A stretch of 64,000 bases of DNA from Ariolimax columbianus (taxonomy: Eukaryota; Mollusca; Gastropoda; Stylommatophora; Arionidae). The notes below the pieces were generated by a model. That model did no database searches and was not told the origin of the DNA. It saw nothing but the letters and a program-made list of their open reading frames with translations. A program made the translations under genes and the position numbers. The stretch is taken from assembly GCA_036924085.1 (NCBI GenBank), contig JAVGWX010000019.1, forward strand, positions 21,614,293-21,678,292, read 5' to 3'. Below, one piece after another: positions 61,482-64,000 of this stretch; position 1 is the first letter of the stretch; each line of letters starts with the position of its first letter.

Positions 61482-64000
61482 TTAACTCTTTCAGGACTTG
61501 ATTCTTTTTAGGTTTGGACCAAATTAATTTTCAGCTGTAGCAAAATTTCACTGCATCCCTTTTACAACTGACTATTACACACCATAGCATAGACAAATAT
61601 AGTACTCATTATATATCATTGCAAAGAAAAATGGGTGCAGAAAATGAAAATATCAGTAAATTGCTAATATTTCATTATTTGAAAAAATAATTATGTTGTA
61701 CAAAAAAAATAATTTAAAGGGTAGATAATTTATAAGTCAAAATATTGTAACTCACCATCATTTTTCATTGGCCTGAATTGTTGATCTCAATTTGTCTGGT
61801 AATTTTGCAGGAATAGTATCCAAAGTCCCTTAAAACACTGTTTATTTGATGCATTTATCTCCAAAAATGTTGAAATTATTTACAATTTTCCTCAATGACC
61901 AAAATCAATACAAATATTTAAAAATTCACAGCTTCCATTATTTTTTCCATTATTTCCATTTTTTTGTTTGTTTTGTTCAGCACAGCTGTGCTTATCTTAT
62001 GTGGTATTCTCTAAAGCATGTTTTAGCACACAGATGCGGCTTGTGCGAACAACCTGTGCAGTAATAGCTGCTTCGTTTTCTTTTTTTCTGAGCAGCACAA
62101 TGTACGCACAGTCAGTCTTTTCCATCATAGTCAATGAGATGGGCTGCACCCTGGTATCTCTCAAGCTCCATGTTCATTGGTTTTCTATCTGGCTTGGACA
62201 ATAGAATAGCCTGAAGGCTGCTAGGTGTCTCTGCTCAGACTAACTGACTGAGTTCCCCTATCAGGATATCCTTGAAGTCCGCAAAGGGCAAAGGCTTTTC
62301 GGTGTGAGGGCGGCTCAGGGTGTACAAAATGTGGGCATTGAGTTGAGTAATTTCCATCACCCACATAAACACTTTCTTCCACCACTTGACTGTTTTTCTT
62401 GTGTGGTTTCCATAATATGATATCATCTGGTCCACTCTGTCACATCCATTCATTGAAAGGTTGTAGCTGTGAATGGGGGATGGTTTCATAACTTGATTCC
62501 TACCCTCCATCCTTTGCTCATATGTGGCACTTCCACGTGTTGTCACCAGCTGGCAAGGCTTCTTAGATTTCTGATCTCTCCAGCTGACACACATAACCTT
62601 TTCTTCATCGTTGATAAACCACTTTGCTTGATTCAGGGATATCTTCTTGTTCTTTATTTCTGATGGAAAACCTCGTCTGTTTACATTCAGAGTTCCAGTG
62701 TAGTGGTGGTTTCTCTGTCGCAAAAACTGAACAAGAGGCAGGGAAGAATAGTACCTGTCAGCAAACAAATGGTGATGTCCTGTGATGCCTTCCAGTAGTC
62801 TGTCAAAAACTTTAACAGCATGGGAAGAATTTGGGTCCATTTCAGGTTTGTAAGCTGTATCAGCTCCAAAATACACCGAGAGATTGAAAACATATCCGGT
62901 GATGGAGTCGCAGAGTCCTAAGGATTTGATGTGGTATTTTTTGGGCTTGCTAGGATTGTACTGTTTGTACTTAAATCGCCCTATGACCATCTCATCGATA
63001 CATATGTTTTCAAATGGGTAGAAGGTTTCTTGGAAACTGGCAACGAGTGCATTTATAAACGGCTCAATCTTGCATTTCCCTAGAGCATCTGGAAAATTTG
63101 GTTCTGCTGAACATTGACCTAAACCAGGGACTACTTCTGTGGGGTTTGGTGGACCAATAATCTTTTATTGAGTGCTTTGCATTCAACCCCGTAGCAATCA
63201 GGACGGCCAGAAACTGTAAAAAAAACATTCCTATCAAGTGGTGTCCATTTGCTCAACGTTGAATGTTTTCGTGCTGGTGTATTATGTCAAGTTTCTGCTG
63301 GGTATACTCATTGACATTTCTTATGAGGTTGTCAACAATTGGTTCTTTCAGCAAGGAGAGAAAGCATTGAAGAGGTGTGCAATTTTCATCCAGGTTTAGT
63401 CTGCTGCCAGAATTTATTTGCCTGAAGTTTGATGCTACAATGGCCTCTCCATCTAAAGCATCACACCACCCATCACCAGGCCTAGTAGTCCTCTGTTGTA
63501 TGGAATTTGCCTTTCTCCTTGCAGAATTGCCATTATCACCATCACCATCACCTCTAGACGTACCTGGTATATCCTCTAAATCAGTCTCATCACTGCTGCT
63601 TGATGATTCAGGAGCACTGATAGTCCCTGACTGGAAGCAACCACCAACTAACCCTAAGCCAGACCGTTTTGATTTCTTAGCACTAGGTCTACTAGTAGTA
63701 GTACTATCACTGTAATCGCTATCCTCTGAATCGTCTAATTCTGTATCAGAATCACTAACTAATAAGCTTTGAAACACAGCTATAGCTTGTTCTGCACTAT
63801 ATCGTTTTGGTCTAGTAGAAGCAGTGGGCGTTTGCCATTATATTTTAGAAATCAACAACACAGTTTAGCTACTTCAAAACACAAATATATCACTTATTCA
63901 GTACCAAACACGTGTGGGTCAACTCAAATGTCACGAACAGAAACTGTTCTAGTTCTGGCTGTAATTTTTAAGTAGTTTGGTTAACACAAAACCCGAATTA
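61482..64000 (-). mobile_element. piggyBac-like element (right end outside window)
   Basis: The candidate outer end is TTAA (61482-61485) followed by CTCTTTCAGGACTTGATTC. The opposite terminal repeat would lie beyond 64000. It contains the transposase gene at 62235-63777 on the minus strand and lies antisense within intron 12 of the IkB-like gene. The boundary rests on one end only. Confidence 0.6.
62235..63820 (-). pseudogene. piggyBac-type DDD transposase, frame broken
   Basis: The N-terminal part (63777-63253) is in one frame: FQSLLVSDSDTELDDSEDSD and a Ser/Asp-rich region, typical of piggyBac N-termini. The same frame extends upstream to about 63820 (KRYSAEQAIAV), with its start codon out of frame by one base. 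A middle part at 63250-63070 is in a second frame (IATGLNAKHSIKDYWSTKPH), then from about 63160 the C-terminal frame runs to 62235. That frame holds the three catalytic Asp: ENICIDEMVIGRFK, LFADRYYSSLPL and NGCDRVDQMISYYG. A segment between DYW and the first Asp appears shortened. The enzyme would cut and paste DNA at TTAA, but this copy needs at least two frame changes and is probably inactive, or else domesticated only in part. Confidence 0.85.

Noticed and set aside
63377..63715. 112-codon plus-strand ORF
   Set aside because: Shadow of the piggyBac transposase N-terminal frame on the minus strand.

Overview
This window is animal nuclear DNA. It has spliced exons with GT-AG junctions, large AT-rich introns, many minisatellites and a dense mix of non-LTR, LTR, mariner, piggyBac, hAT and SINE repeats. 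The element repertoire (RNase H-bearing LINEs with GAA tails, tRNA-derived SINEs, piggyBac and mariner copies) and the style of the host gene suggest a lophotrochozoan, most likely a mollusc, perhaps a gastropod. That placement rests on general familiarity with such genomes, not on a marker gene. No tRNA, rRNA, CRISPR or bacterial-type operon was seen.

Left part (1 to about 27.8 kb): no host gene could be supported. It holds a minus-strand LTR retroelement (one LTR at 3852-4797, primer-binding site, 521-codon zinc-knuckle ORF at 1979-3544), two short LINE copies with perfect target-site duplications (7704-8383 and 14066-14810), mariner remnants (8930-10275 and 21050-21830), GAA-tailed SINE-like repeats, tRNA-derived SINEs, CR1/L2-like LINE 3' ends, an RTE-like RT relic, a hAT-type MITE and a 100-N assembly gap (26693-26792).

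Right part (27.85 to 60.97 kb and beyond): one long plus-strand gene. I reconstructed twelve exons whose phases all agree, giving an open 880-codon frame. Residues 1 to about 810 are low-complexity, Pro/Ser/Thr/Asn/Gln-rich and contain an acidic-hydrophobic patch. Exons 11-12 then encode the start of an ankyrin repeat with the DEDGDT signature of IkB-family proteins. The architecture fits a nuclear IkB-zeta/BCL3-like regulator of NF-kB transcription. The remaining ankyrin repeats must lie beyond position 64000. Introns are loaded with repeats. Eight of the twelve donor sites are followed within about 140 bp by a tandem repeat. In one case (exon 3) the repeat unit contains the splice donor itself, copied about 15 times. 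The exon 8 acceptor is also duplicated in frame.

Introns also contain a near-complete 5'-truncated RT-RNase H LINE (53491-55719), a piggyBac deletion derivative inserted in a SINE at a TTAA whose empty counterpart is present 0.8 kb away, and an antisense piggyBac transposase gene (62235-63777) that keeps all three catalytic Asp but has a broken frame. The most interesting signals are the splice-site minisatellites of the IkB-like gene and the sharing of a GAA-repeat 3' tail by several unrelated LINE families and an abundant SINE-like family.
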